A stretch of DNA of 52,519 nucleotides from JADJNW01 sp964549655 (lineage in GTDB: Bacteria; Bacteroidota; Bacteroidia; Chitinophagales; Saprospiraceae): assembly GCA_964549655.1 (NCBI GenBank), contig CAZJXN010000016.1, positions 1 through 52,519 on the forward strand, given 5' to 3'. This document shows, piece by piece, positions 24,993-32,933 of the stretch; positions within the stretch are counted from its first letter, which is position 1; the number at the start of each line of letters is the position of its first letter. Under the pieces are notes generated by a model that saw only the letters and a list, made by a program, of their open reading frames with translations, made no database searches and was not told the origin of the DNA. Made by a program: the position numbers and the translations under genes.

Positions 24993-25159
24993 CCAAATTA
25001 GGTCATGCTCACGGGATTATGCCTTTCTTCAGGCTGAGATTACAATTTGCATTATGATAGCGCGATAGTAATTAGTAGTTTGTTGATGCGAAGATACACC
25101 ACGTAGTTGTTATATTCAAAATATTGACAACTATTTTTTGGTTAAAGTTTTTATTTTGG

Positions 25160-25215
25160 ATATGTTCATGGGATTATAATTTTAGGGGTCGTACGATGAG
25201 TACGACTTTTTTTTT
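25160..25215 (+). terminator. GGGATTATA element copy 2 with T-tract terminator
   Basis: TATGTTCATGGGATTATAAT is followed by the stem GTCGTAC-gatga-GTACGAC (25188-25206) and nine Ts (25207-25215). This is a classic intrinsic terminator on the plus strand, yet the nearest plus-strand gene ends 680 bp upstream. Confidence 0.6.
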
Positions 25216-25319
25216 GCCTTTTTTTACCCCATACCGCCATTCGACGAGTACAAGGAGGCGCAAAGAGCGCAGCGTTTTACTTGTAACTTTACCATTCACC
25301 ACTCCCGTTTTACCTTTCA

Positions 25320-26222
25320 CTAAAAATAAATTTCCTGCGCCACCCGATACGTGTTGGCGTGTGCATCCACCACCAGCGCAACGCGCTCCGAGTACCCACC
25401 GCCCATGCTCACAGCCACCGGAATATTATTTTTTTTACAAAGCTCTAATACAATTTTATCTCGCTCTTTGCAGCCTTGCATCGTCAAACTTAATCTTCCC
25501 AGTTTATCCGTCGCCAGCACATCTACGCCCGAGAGATAAAAAATCTGGTCGGGTTCCACCGAATCAATTAAAGCTGGCAAGGTATTTTTCAGAATTTTTA
25601 AATAATCCTTATCCTCCGTTTTGTCGGGCAAGCCAATATCCAAGTCACTTTTTTCTTTGCGCACTGGATAATTCTTTTCGCCGTGCATACTGAACGTGAA
25701 AACGCGTGGCTCGTGTTCAAAAATCTGCGCCGTACCATTTCCCTGATGTACATCCAAGTCTACAACCAGCACTTTTTTTACAATATTATGGTGCAACAAA
25801 TAATTCGCCGCAATACCAATGTCATTAAATAGGCAAAAACCCTCACCCTTGTAAGTAAAAGAGTGATGCGTCCCGCCTGCAATGTTGAGCGCCACGCCGT
25901 GTTCCCGCGCATACAAGGCACATTGCACCGTGCCATTTGCAATGTGGCGACTTCTTTGTACGAGTCGTTCCGACATTGGAAAACCAATTGCCCGAATTTC
26001 TTTCGCAGAAAGTGTCTGTGTTTTCAACTTTTCCCAATATTGGGCTTCATGTGTCAATAGAATCGTGGCTTCGTCTAATGGTTGTGGTTGAAAAAAATTC
26101 TCAGTGGTCGCCGTGCCCTCGTACAACAATTGTTCTGGCAGCAGCTCGTACTTTTCCATCGGGAAGCGGTGTCCTTTAGGGAGTTCGTATTTGTAAATGG
26201 GATGGAAAGCAATTTTAAGCAT
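25320..26222 (-). CDS. Histone-deacetylase superfamily protein
   Basis: 300 residues of the HDAC/AcuC/acetylpolyamine amidohydrolase superfamily. Zinc and catalytic motifs are intact: GGTHHSFTYKGEGFCLFND (paired His), VVDLDVHQGNGTA (Asp/His ligands), and the late SGVDVL...GRLSLT and SMGGGYSE. The bacterial family removes acetyl groups from lysines, acetoin-related substrates or polyamines; the substrate cannot be inferred here. Start ATG at 26220-26222, no signal peptide, cytoplasmic. A standalone gene. Confidence 0.9.
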   Translation of the reverse strand: MLKIAFHPIYKYELPKGHRFPMEKYELLPEQLLYEGTATTENFFQPQPLDEATILLTHEAQYWEKLKTQTLSAKEIRAIGFPMSERLVQRSRHIANGTVQCALYAREHGVALNIAGGTHHSFTYKGEGFCLFNDIGIAANYLLHHNIVKKVLVVDLDVHQGNGTAQIFEHEPRVFTFSMHGEKNYPVRKEKSDLDIGLPDKTEDKDYLKILKNTLPALIDSVEPDQIFYLSGVDVLATDKLGRLSLTMQGCKERDKIVLELCKKNNIPVAVSMGGGYSERVALVVDAHANTYRVAQEIYF

Positions 26223-26277
26223 ACGTCAGTAGCATTATAATCGAGCGTAAACAATTCAAGTTGCTCGAAGTTGACAA

Positions 26278-27357
26278 CTACTCCTCTTCCAAAAATATTT
26301 TTGCTAATTCGTACGCCTCTTTTTCCGCAAAACTGACGAGCGCATTTGCTGTAAAAGCAATCACCATTTTTTCCTTTGGCAAATAAAATAAAAAAGCTCG
26401 ACCGCCTGTAATCGCCCCACCATGATGAATCGCTATCCGATTTTTAGTAGTATCCATTATTTCCGAACGCCAGCCCATAGCGTAATTCGTTGGTGTTCCG
26501 TCTTTTAACTTTTGCGGCGTTGTCAGTACAGCAATGGTTTTTGGTTTTAATACAGAAGGTAATTGTTGTACAAATTGCACTAAATCAGTCGGTGTGGATA
26601 AAAAGCCGCCACCTGCCCAACGATTGCTTAAATCCAACGGAGGCGCTACCATGAGTTTTCCGGGCATCATAAAGTGATAAAACGTGACCTTATTTGCAAG
26701 CAAAGAATCGTTTTTGTCTGGCAATGTATTTTGCAGCTTCAGTTTTTTGAAAATCTCTTTTTGCATAAAATTTAAGTAATCTTCGCCCGAAGCGCCTTCA
26801 ATTGCTGCTGCAATCACGTTGTAACCATAACTGCTATAAAATTCCTTCGTGCCGGGTTCAAATAGTAAAGTATCGTTCAAAATAAGTGCCAAATTCGCTT
26901 GAACGGACGCATAATGCTGATTACTAAGCGATTCTGAAAAATCTTTATAATGTCGAATGCCCGCCTGATGTCCGCCCAATTGCCGCACCGTGACGGGATA
27001 TTTTTTTAGTGGAAAGTACGGAACATATTTTTGAATCGGCGCATCCAAATCCAGTTTACCTTTGTCGTATAATAATCCGACCGCAGCCGATGTAGGCGTC
27101 TTAGAAATACTGCCAATGCGAAAGATAGACTGCGGCGTTACTGGAATTTTGGTTTCCAGATTTACAACACCAAACCCTTCTGCCCAGACTAATTTATCAT
27201 CTATACCTACTGCGATGGAAATGCCTGGTACGCCCAATTTTTGGTGCAAATTTTGAACGTATGCCCGTGCTTTTTCAATTTTCGCCTCTTTTTGCGCAAA
27301 GCCAGTTTGCACACTAAACGTTAGAAGGAAGAGTACCGAATAAAAATAGGTTTTCAT
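26278..27357 (-). CDS. Exported serine hydrolase (beta-lactamase/PBP fold)
   Basis: 359 residues from the ATG at 27355-27357, chosen because it opens a signal peptide (MKTYFYSVLFLLTFSVQTGFA); the open frame extends 31 codons upstream without sense. Class C beta-lactamase/DD-peptidase fold: nucleophile S-x-x-K in FRIGSISKT, a Tyr motif region YSSYGYNVI (the usual YxN is YSS here, as in LACTB-like members), and HHGGAITGG near the end. Probably a periplasmic peptidase or esterase rather than an antibiotic-resistance enzyme. A second, larger relative lies at 43305-45110. Confidence 0.85.
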   Translation of the reverse strand: MKTYFYSVLFLLTFSVQTGFAQKEAKIEKARAYVQNLHQKLGVPGISIAVGIDDKLVWAEGFGVVNLETKIPVTPQSIFRIGSISKTPTSAAVGLLYDKGKLDLDAPIQKYVPYFPLKKYPVTVRQLGGHQAGIRHYKDFSESLSNQHYASVQANLALILNDTLLFEPGTKEFYSSYGYNVIAAAIEGASGEDYLNFMQKEIFKKLKLQNTLPDKNDSLLANKVTFYHFMMPGKLMVAPPLDLSNRWAGGGFLSTPTDLVQFVQQLPSVLKPKTIAVLTTPQKLKDGTPTNYAMGWRSEIMDTTKNRIAIHHGGAITGGRAFLFYLPKEKMVIAFTANALVSFAEKEAYELAKIFLEEE

Positions 27358-27434
27358 AAGTGGTCTTGGTTCATTTAATCTAATATTTGCAATCTCAAAG
27401 TAAACAAAAGCTGCCACACCAATACAAAAAACGC

Positions 27435-27442
27435 TATTTTTG
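27435..27442 (+). promoter_or_regulatory. Probable -7 box
   Basis: TATTTTTG matches TAnnTTTG, 22 bp before the ATG at 27465. Confidence 0.4.
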
Positions 27443-27464
27443 CCGCTCAATCACGCTCGATAGT

Positions 27465-27994
27465 ATGAAAAACTTTTTGCTATTCACTTTATTACTGTTG
27501 ACGAGTTTGGCGCAAGCACAAGAAACAGGCAAATCCACAGATGCTTTTCAAATTACCGGCAAGGTACAAAATGCGCTGACGGTCAAATTCAGTGACTTGC
27601 AACAATATCCATTACAAAAAATTGGAAATGTAAAAATCACGAGTCATACGGGCGAGCCGCGTGGTGAATTCAAAAAACTAAAAGGCGTATTATTAAAAAG
27701 TGTATTGGAAAAGGCGACTATTCAAGCTGAGAATCCAAAGATATTGAGTGAATATTACATCGTGTGTAAAGCGTCGGATGGTTATAAAATGTCTATTCTT
27801 GGAACGAATTATTTAATTCAGAAGTTGGAAATCAAGTCTTTATCATTACCGAAGAAGATGGAAAATCTTTTGCAGGAACGGATAAAAATATAATGTTGAT
27901 TGCCCCGAAAGACTTCCGCACCGGCAGACGAAATCTGAAATGGCTTTCTAAAATTGAAATAAAAAGAATTTGATAATTGTGTTCTTGTAGAATA
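27465..27994 (+). pseudogene. Exported molybdopterin-domain-like protein, frameshifted
   Basis: The ATG at 27465 starts a signal peptide (MKNFLLFTLLLLTSLAQAQ) and a small domain resembling the oxidoreductase molybdopterin-binding fold (FQITGKVQNALTVKFSDLQQ). After SDGYK (about 27788) the frame loses sense, while the -1 frame continues as NVYSWNELFNSEVGNQVFII, then GKSFAGTDKNIMLIAPKDFR and RRNLKWLSKIEI to a stop at 27992-27994. Joining the frames at the AAAA run (27786-27789) restores a normal protein of about 176 residues. It is either a sequencing error, a real mutation or a programmed slip. Relatives are small periplasmic proteins of unknown function. Confidence 0.65.
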
Positions 27995-28064
27995 GAATGT
28001 GTTCATGTGTTCGTGTAAAGAGCGTCCTGAACACATCAACACAAGAACACACGAACACAAAAAA
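27977..28064 (+). repeat. GAACACA hairpin array upstream of lysS
   Basis: The left arm has GTGTTC units (TGTGTTCATGTGTTCGTGT), the loop is AAAGAGCGTCCTG, and the right arm is its reverse complement (AACACATCAACACAAGAACA and on) ending seven bases before the lysS ATG. The same family precedes the flavoprotein gene at 32716 and argH at 51821. Confidence 0.7.
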
Positions 28065-29603
28065 ATGAGCGAACAAGAACTCGTACGGCGCGATAACCTC
28101 CAGAAAATCCGCGATTTAGGTATTGACCCATTTCCACCGGCAGCGTTTGAAGTGACGACTTCGGCGGTAGCTATCAAAGCAAATTTTTACGAAAGCCAAG
28201 AAGCAGCCGACTTTCCGGAAGGCGCGGAACACGCGGAAACGGTGCGCATCGCGGGTCGCCTCATGGGTACGCGCGTGATGGGCAAAGCAGCTTTCGCCGA
28301 ATTGCAGGACTCCAGTGGGCGCATTCAACTCTACGTGCAGCGCGACGATATTGGCGAGGAATTGTACAATAAAGTGTTTAAAAAACTGCTCGACATCGGC
28401 GATTTCATTGGCGTGAAGGGCTTTGTATTTCGTACCAAAATGGGCGAGATTACAGTACACGTTCAAGAATTAACTATTTTGGGAAAAGCGTTGCGCCCGC
28501 TTCCGATTGTAAAAAAAGATGCCGAAGGCAATATTTACGATGCTTTTGTAGATCCCGAACTGCGCCACCGCATGCGTTACGTGGATTTGATTGTAAATGA
28601 AGGCGTGAAAGAACGATTCATACTGCGTACCAAAATGATGAACAGTATGCGCCAGTTTCTCAACGAACGCGGCGCGATTGAAGTGGATACGCCTGTGTTG
28701 CAGAGCATTCCCGGCGGGGCAATTGCACGTCCGTTTGCCACGCACCACAACGCGCTCGATATTCCGATGTTTATGCGCATTGCAAACGAATTATACTTAA
28801 AACGCTTGATTGTCGGCGGTTTTGATTGGGTGTATGAATTTAGTCGCAACTTTCGCAACGAGGGCATTGACCGTACGCACAACCCGGAATTTACCATTTT
28901 AGAATTTTACGTTGCCTATCAGGATTATTTTTGGATGATGGAAACCACCGAGCAACTGCTGGAACGCGTAGCGCTCGACTTGCACGGCACGACCGACCTA
29001 CCTTATGGCGAACAAACCATTAGCTTCAAAGCACCGTTCCAACGCATTGGTATTCTGAATAGTATCAAAGAACATACGGGTTTTGATGTAAATGGAATGG
29101 AAGAAGACGCGTTGCGCGAAGTCTGTCAGAAATTGCATATTGAAGTGGATAACTCGATGGGAAAAGGCAAGTTGATAGACGAAATTTTCAGCGAAAAATG
29201 TGAGCATCACATCGTGCAGCCTACGTTTATCATGGACCATCCGGTGGAAATGAGTCCGCTCACCAAGCGCCATCGCAGCAAGCCGGGCTTGGTTGAGCGT
29301 TTTGAATTGTTTGTAAATGGGAAAGAAATTTGTAATGCGTACAGCGAGTTGAACGACCCCATCGAGCAGCGCGAACGCTTTGAAGAGCAAGTAAAATTGA
29401 TGGAACGCGGCGACGACGAAGCGATGTTTATTGACAACGATTTCCTCCGCGCGCTCGAATTTGGAATGCCACCGACGGCTGGAATCGGCATCGGCATTGA
29501 CCGATTGGCGATGTTGATGACGAATCAAGTGACGATACAAGAAGTGCTGTTTTTTCCGCAGATGCGACCGGAGAAAATGGAGGATGGGAAGATAGGAGGA
29601 TAG
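28065..29603 (+). CDS. lysS: Lysine--tRNA ligase (class II)
   Basis: 512 residues from ATG 28065 (MSEQELVRRDNLQKIRDLGI); upstream in-frame codons lie in the hairpin array. An OB-fold tRNA anticodon domain (about 50-150, VRIAGRLMGTRVMGKAAFAEL) is followed by the class II catalytic core: motif 2 FRNEGIDRTHNPEFT and motif 3 GIGIGIDRLAMLM. It charges tRNA-Lys. The family usually ends shortly after QMRPEK; here MEDGKIGG follows, encoded by the AGGATGGGAAGATAGG array that also provides the TAG stop. A strong terminator follows. Confidence 0.96.
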   Translation: MSEQELVRRDNLQKIRDLGIDPFPPAAFEVTTSAVAIKANFYESQEAADFPEGAEHAETVRIAGRLMGTRVMGKAAFAELQDSSGRIQLYVQRDDIGEELYNKVFKKLLDIGDFIGVKGFVFRTKMGEITVHVQELTILGKALRPLPIVKKDAEGNIYDAFVDPELRHRMRYVDLIVNEGVKERFILRTKMMNSMRQFLNERGAIEVDTPVLQSIPGGAIARPFATHHNALDIPMFMRIANELYLKRLIVGGFDWVYEFSRNFRNEGIDRTHNPEFTILEFYVAYQDYFWMMETTEQLLERVALDLHGTTDLPYGEQTISFKAPFQRIGILNSIKEHTGFDVNGMEEDALREVCQKLHIEVDNSMGKGKLIDEIFSEKCEHHIVQPTFIMDHPVEMSPLTKRHRSKPGLVERFELFVNGKEICNAYSELNDPIEQRERFEEQVKLMERGDDEAMFIDNDFLRALEFGMPPTAGIGIGIDRLAMLMTNQVTIQEVLFFPQMRPEKMEDGKIGG

Positions 29604-29612
29604 GAGGATGGA
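29575..29612 (+). repeat. AGGATGGGAAGATAGG array at the lysS stop
   Basis: It encodes the last eight residues and stop of LysS, then continues GAGGATAGGAGGATGG. The same unit family is seen at 11055-11290, 13490-13652 and 14129-14189. Confidence 0.65.
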
Positions 29613-29627
29613 GAAGATAAATTATAC

Positions 29628-29663
29628 AAAAAGCCTATTCACCAGTTGGTGAATGGGCTTTTT
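29628..29663 (+). terminator. Intrinsic terminator after lysS
   Basis: AAAAAGCCtATTCACCA pairs with GGTGAATgGGCTTTTT around a GTT loop and is followed by GTTTTTT. With A-tracts left and T-tracts right it could work in both directions. Confidence 0.75.
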
Positions 29664-29694
29664 GTTTTTTGAAACTTTGAATGTGTGCTTTTTG

Positions 29695-29702
29695 TATCTT
29701 TG
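29695..29702 (+). promoter_or_regulatory. Probable -7 box for the ATPase-nuclease pair
   Basis: TATCTTTG fits TAnnTTTG, 17 bp before the ATG at 29720. A TTTG lies at 29676-29679, with spacing shorter than usual. Confidence 0.4.
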
Positions 29703-29719
29703 TATAAAGGTGTAATACA

Positions 29720-30859
29720 ATGGCACAAGAGAAATTGATTGTTAAAAATTTTGGTCCGATAAAAGAAGCCGAGTTGGAACTCGGCAAAGTGACTGTTTTT
29801 ATTGGAGAGCAGGCGAGTGGGAAGAGCGTGCTGGCGAAGTTGGTGGCGATATGCAAAATGATTAATGTTATAAGCTTACCAGAAGAGAAATACTTTACTG
29901 ATTCCAATATTTTTAATTTTATTAATGAACACTCTTTTGTAAAGTTCACGAGTAAAAATTATGAATGGCTTTATAGTAAAGATGGAATGAAATTAGATAT
30001 TAAGAATAGTCATTTTAAAGATTTACTTGATTTATATACCAAAATTTATACTCAAATTAAAGGACCAATAACTATTGATAGTTCCAATGAGCAAAAACTA
30101 AACTTTCAATTACTTTTGAAAGAGTTAAACAATATTGGTCAAGAAATTATAAGTATAAACTCTTATCCCAATTATATCCCTACTGAAAGGATTTTGATTT
30201 CTTTAATATCTAATTCATTGTTTACTTTCAATAAAGAAAATATTTCGCTTCCCGTGTATCTTACAGATTTTGGTAGTCGTTTTGAAAGAGCGAGATTATC
30301 ATTAAAAAAGTTAAACATTCCAATCCTTGACATATCGTTTAGTTTTAGAGGAAATAGAACAAAGATTAATTTGCCAAACGGAGAGAGAGTTGATTTAACA
30401 GAAGCATCTAGCGGTTTTCAATCATTAATTCCGATGATTTTTGTAATAGAAGAAACTTCTGAAAGAAATAACCAACTCTTTATCATTGAAGAACCTGAAC
30501 TCAATCTTTACCCGACGACTCAAAAGAAATTGGTAGAATATTTAGCTGGTAAAACGGATAAAAATTCTCTCATTCTCACCACTCACTCCCCCTACATTCT
30601 CTCCTCTTTGGACAATCTCATCCAAGCGGGTAATGTGGTAAAAAAGCATCCAGAATTGAAAGACGAAGTAGAAAAAATTATTCCTGCGCAATATCATTTA
30701 AATTATGAAGATGTAAAGGTTTATTTTGTGGCGGATGGCACGGCGCGACTCATTATGAATGAGGAATTGCAGAGTATAGATGTGAGTGAGCTGGACGTGG
30801 TATCGGAAGATTTGAACGCGGATTTTGAGAAATTGCTGGATTTGAAATATCAACATTGA
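29720..30859 (+). CDS. AAA/ABC-type ATPase (RecF/OLD-like)
   Basis: 379 residues. Walker A GEQASGKSVLAKL (about 30-42), an ABC-signature-like EASSGFQSL (about 230), Walker B LFIIEEPELNLYP (about 255-267) and a switch His in LILTTHSPYIL. The insert between Walker A and the signature is mostly helical. This is the AAA_21/OLD-like group common in phage-defence and toxin systems; no TOPRIM domain is attached. The gene's middle is clearly more AT-rich than its flanks, hinting at transfer. The next gene starts on the last base of its stop codon (TGATG), so the two are translationally coupled. Confidence 0.8.
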   Translation: MAQEKLIVKNFGPIKEAELELGKVTVFIGEQASGKSVLAKLVAICKMINVISLPEEKYFTDSNIFNFINEHSFVKFTSKNYEWLYSKDGMKLDIKNSHFKDLLDLYTKIYTQIKGPITIDSSNEQKLNFQLLLKELNNIGQEIISINSYPNYIPTERILISLISNSLFTFNKENISLPVYLTDFGSRFERARLSLKKLNIPILDISFSFRGNRTKINLPNGERVDLTEASSGFQSLIPMIFVIEETSERNNQLFIIEEPELNLYPTTQKKLVEYLAGKTDKNSLILTTHSPYILSSLDNLIQAGNVVKKHPELKDEVEKIIPAQYHLNYEDVKVYFVADGTARLIMNEELQSIDVSELDVVSEDLNADFEKLLDLKYQH

Positions 30860-31302
30860 TGTGCCTCGACAAACTGAAAAAATTACATCCCGATAAAGAA
30901 GATTGTTTTGAAAACAAGACCGCTGCTACCGAAAAAGGCAAAACCTTTCGTATTGAATGTAAAGATAAGTCGGAGCAATTTTGCCGAATCCATGTGGATG
31001 GCTGCTTCGTGATGGATAATAATTCCAACAAATGTGATTATATTTTCGTGCGTTGCAAAACCGAGGATGTTTATTATGTGGAACTGAAAGGACAAGACAT
31101 AGGGTACGCTTACGAACAAATTGTTGAAACAATTAGCGTTCATTTTCCTTCGCCAAAAGAAAAAAATTATGGATTTATAATCGCTTCTAAAGTAACTCCT
31201 TCCTTTAACCGCATTATTGCTAAGAAAAAAGAGGAATTTCAGAAAAGACATGGCGTTAAGTTGGTTATTGCAGTCGGCATTTATAAACATTACATTGAGT
31301 GA
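30859..31302 (+). CDS. Small PD-(D/E)XK-like protein coupled to the ATPase
   Basis: 147 residues from ATG 30859, which overlaps the ATPase stop by one base. The centre reads NKCDYIFVRC then VYYVELKGQDIGYAYEQI: an Asp on one strand and E-x-K at the end of the next, the minimal PD-(D/E)XK nuclease pattern, followed by a helix with Q (as in many such nucleases). Cys residues near the N-terminus (CLDKL, DCFENK, IECKDKSEQFC) could bind zinc. I do not recognise a named family. Predicted role: effector nuclease of a two-gene ATPase system; this is inference. Confidence 0.55.
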   Translation: MCLDKLKKLHPDKEDCFENKTAATEKGKTFRIECKDKSEQFCRIHVDGCFVMDNNSNKCDYIFVRCKTEDVYYVELKGQDIGYAYEQIVETISVHFPSPKEKNYGFIIASKVTPSFNRIIAKKKEEFQKRHGVKLVIAVGIYKHYIE

Positions 31303-31353
31303 AAACCTCTTCTAACTTCCCCCCTCCCAATCCGTTCTACCTAAAAAAACCAC

Positions 31354-31899
31354 ATGAAAAACTGGCTCTTCTTATTCTTGATTTTCAACGGTTTAGCATT
31401 TTACAATTGCAAAAGTACACGCGCGACGCCAGCAGAAACGTCCTCGAATCGTTCCAGTCGCAGTGGCTCTCGGGCAGCGCATTTGGAAGCATTTTTACCA
31501 GCGGAATTATTGGGTGCGAAACGCTCGAATCTAGGTACGAAGCGGGTGGAGATTTCTGATAAAGATGTAATTACCGTTTCTGCCGAGTATAGAGGAACCG
31601 ACCGGATGCTGCGCATTACCATCACGGATGCAACCAGTTCGGCAGCGGGTGTGGCAGGTTTGGCGCCTTGGATAAAGGGCGATGTGAACAGTAAAGATGA
31701 ACATGGCTACGAGCGCACCACTGATATTGAAGGCTACAAAGGCTATGAAAGTTATACCCGCGACGACCAATCAGGACAGGTCAGTGTGGTAGTCAACAAT
31801 CGCTTCATTGTAAGTGTGGACGGTGAGCGGGTTTCGGAAGGAGAACCGGGTCGGGTGTTGAAGACGATTGATTTAAAAAAGCTGGCAAGTTTGCGCTAA
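31354..31899 (+). CDS. Hypothetical lipoprotein
   Basis: 181 residues. MKNWLFLFLIFNGLAFYNC looks like a lipoprotein signal, with Cys at residue 19 (lipobox FYNC is non-standard). A Ser/Arg-rich linker (SSNRSSRSGSRAAH) leads to a beta-rich domain (LLGAKRSNLGTKRVEISDKD, YRGTDRMLRITITD, VSVVVNNRFIVSVDGE). Probably a surface or periplasmic protein of unknown function. Its stop is followed within 20 bp by the AACCTTA array. Confidence 0.55.
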   Translation: MKNWLFLFLIFNGLAFYNCKSTRATPAETSSNRSSRSGSRAAHLEAFLPAELLGAKRSNLGTKRVEISDKDVITVSAEYRGTDRMLRITITDATSSAAGVAGLAPWIKGDVNSKDEHGYERTTDIEGYKGYESYTRDDQSGQVSVVVNNRFIVSVDGERVSEGEPGRVLKTIDLKKLASLR

Positions 31900-31916
31900 T
31901 TGTTGTAGCCCATATA

Positions 31917-31976
31917 GGTTAACCTTGACCTCAACCTTAAACTTACGCTTAACCTTAACCTTAATTTCAACCATAC
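31917..31976. repeat. AACCTTA array between convergent genes
   Basis: Repeated hexamer/heptamer units such as AACCTTGACCTCAACCTTAA run from 31917. The TGA stop of the convergent flavoprotein gene (31967-31969) lies inside the array. Confidence 0.6.
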
Positions 31977-32716
31977 AACTCATAATGAATCTGCGATTTA
32001 TCATATTTTAATTGCAATAACAAATTGGCTACGGCATCATCTATCATGTTGCTCCAACCGCAGATATAAAATGCTACATCAGCACGAGCGATTGCATAAT
32101 GCTGCAAATATGCTTCGTGCACGTAACCTTTATAAGTTTCAAACGGAAAATCAGCCGGATTCAAATTTTCCTCGCGCGACAAGGCGACCGTGTATTTAAA
32201 ATCAGGTATTTCCTGTTGCAATTGTTCAAATTCCGTTCGATACAAAATATTTTCCGCCGTGCGTGTACCAAAAATGAGGTGAATCTTTTGATGTGATTTA
32301 TTATGCTTGTGAATGTCCCAAATCATACTTCGAAACGGCGCAACGCCCGTGCCCGTGCAGATAAAAACCAAGTCCTTTTCAATCGGCTCTTTCAATGTGA
32401 ACGTGCCGTCTGGACCTTTGAACTTAATTTCCGTACCGATTTGTACGTCGTTGAATAAATAATCCGATGCCGCGCCGCCGTCGAGTTTTACGATGCACAA
32501 TTCCAATTCTTTATTCCCATTTGGCGCATTCGCAATGGAGTAGCTCCGCCAGCGTTTCAGGCGCTTATCGCTAATGGGCAAATCCATCGTCACAAACTGT
32601 CCGGCTCTAAAATCAAGCACTTCTGTGTCCGGCACTTGTAGCCAGAATCGCTTCGTGTTGGGCGACTCGTTTGCGATTTTTATTACTTTGCTATCGTACC
32701 ATTTCCAAGCCATCAT
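31967..32716 (-). CDS. Ferredoxin/flavodoxin--NADP reductase family flavoprotein
   Basis: 249 residues from ATG 32714-32716 (MMAWKWYDSKVIKI). FAD domain with AGQFVTMDLP and the flavin-binding RSYSIANAP; NAD(P) domain with CTGTGVAPFRSMIW and terminal YICGWSNMIDD. Transfers electrons between NAD(P)H and ferredoxin, flavodoxin or an oxygenase partner. No [2Fe-2S] domain is attached. The open frame continues upstream through repeats and Ns, which is an artefact. The GAACACA array directly precedes the ATG. Confidence 0.88.
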   Translation of the reverse strand: MMAWKWYDSKVIKIANESPNTKRFWLQVPDTEVLDFRAGQFVTMDLPISDKRLKRWRSYSIANAPNGNKELELCIVKLDGGAASDYLFNDVQIGTEIKFKGPDGTFTLKEPIEKDLVFICTGTGVAPFRSMIWDIHKHNKSHQKIHLIFGTRTAENILYRTEFEQLQQEIPDFKYTVALSREENLNPADFPFETYKGYVHEAYLQHYAIARADVAFYICGWSNMIDDAVANLLLQLKYDKSQIHYELYG

Positions 32717-32933
32717 TGTGTTCGTGTGTTTATGTGTTCTTGTATTTATGTGTTCGTGTGTTCGTGTGTTCNNNNNNNNNNNNNNNNNNNNNNNNNNNNN
32801 NNNNNNNNNNNNNNNNNNNNNNNNNNNNNNNNNNNNNNNNNNNNNNNNNNNNNNNNNNNNNNNNNNNNNNNGTGTTCTTGTGGCTTGCACGTGCTTACTT
32901 GAACACAAGAACACGCGCACACCTGAACACAAT
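32717..32933 (-). repeat. GAACACA array upstream of the flavoprotein gene, interrupted by a gap
   Basis: GTGTTCG-type units (plus strand) touch the start codon. After the N-gap the sequence resumes with GTGTTCTTGTGG and then GAACACAAGAACACGCGCAC units, i.e. the inverse arm. The true length and folding are unknown because of the gap. Confidence 0.6.
32772..32871. other. Assembly gap (100 Ns)
   Basis: Exactly 100 N characters, the usual placeholder for a gap of unknown size, located inside the GAACACA repeat array. Confidence 0.98.

Larger units (their letters stand above)
24505..25319. other. 815-bp intergenic region with repeats and stem-loops
   Basis: No coding gene is supported. It holds two identical TGTTCATGGGATTATAATTT elements, one relative (TGCTCACGGGATTAT near 25004), three strong stem-loops and one T-tract terminator, described separately. 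This would fit one or more small RNAs. Confidence 0.45.

Noticed and set aside
25124..25693. 189-codon plus-strand frame overlapping the deacetylase gene
   Set aside because: Half of it is antisense to a clear HDAC gene and the rest covers stem-loops; the composition is not protein-like.
31967..32932. Open frame of the flavoprotein continuing upstream through the N-gap
   Set aside because: The extension translates repeat units (NTRTHEH-type) and Ns; the ATG at 32716 gives the normal N-terminus of the family.
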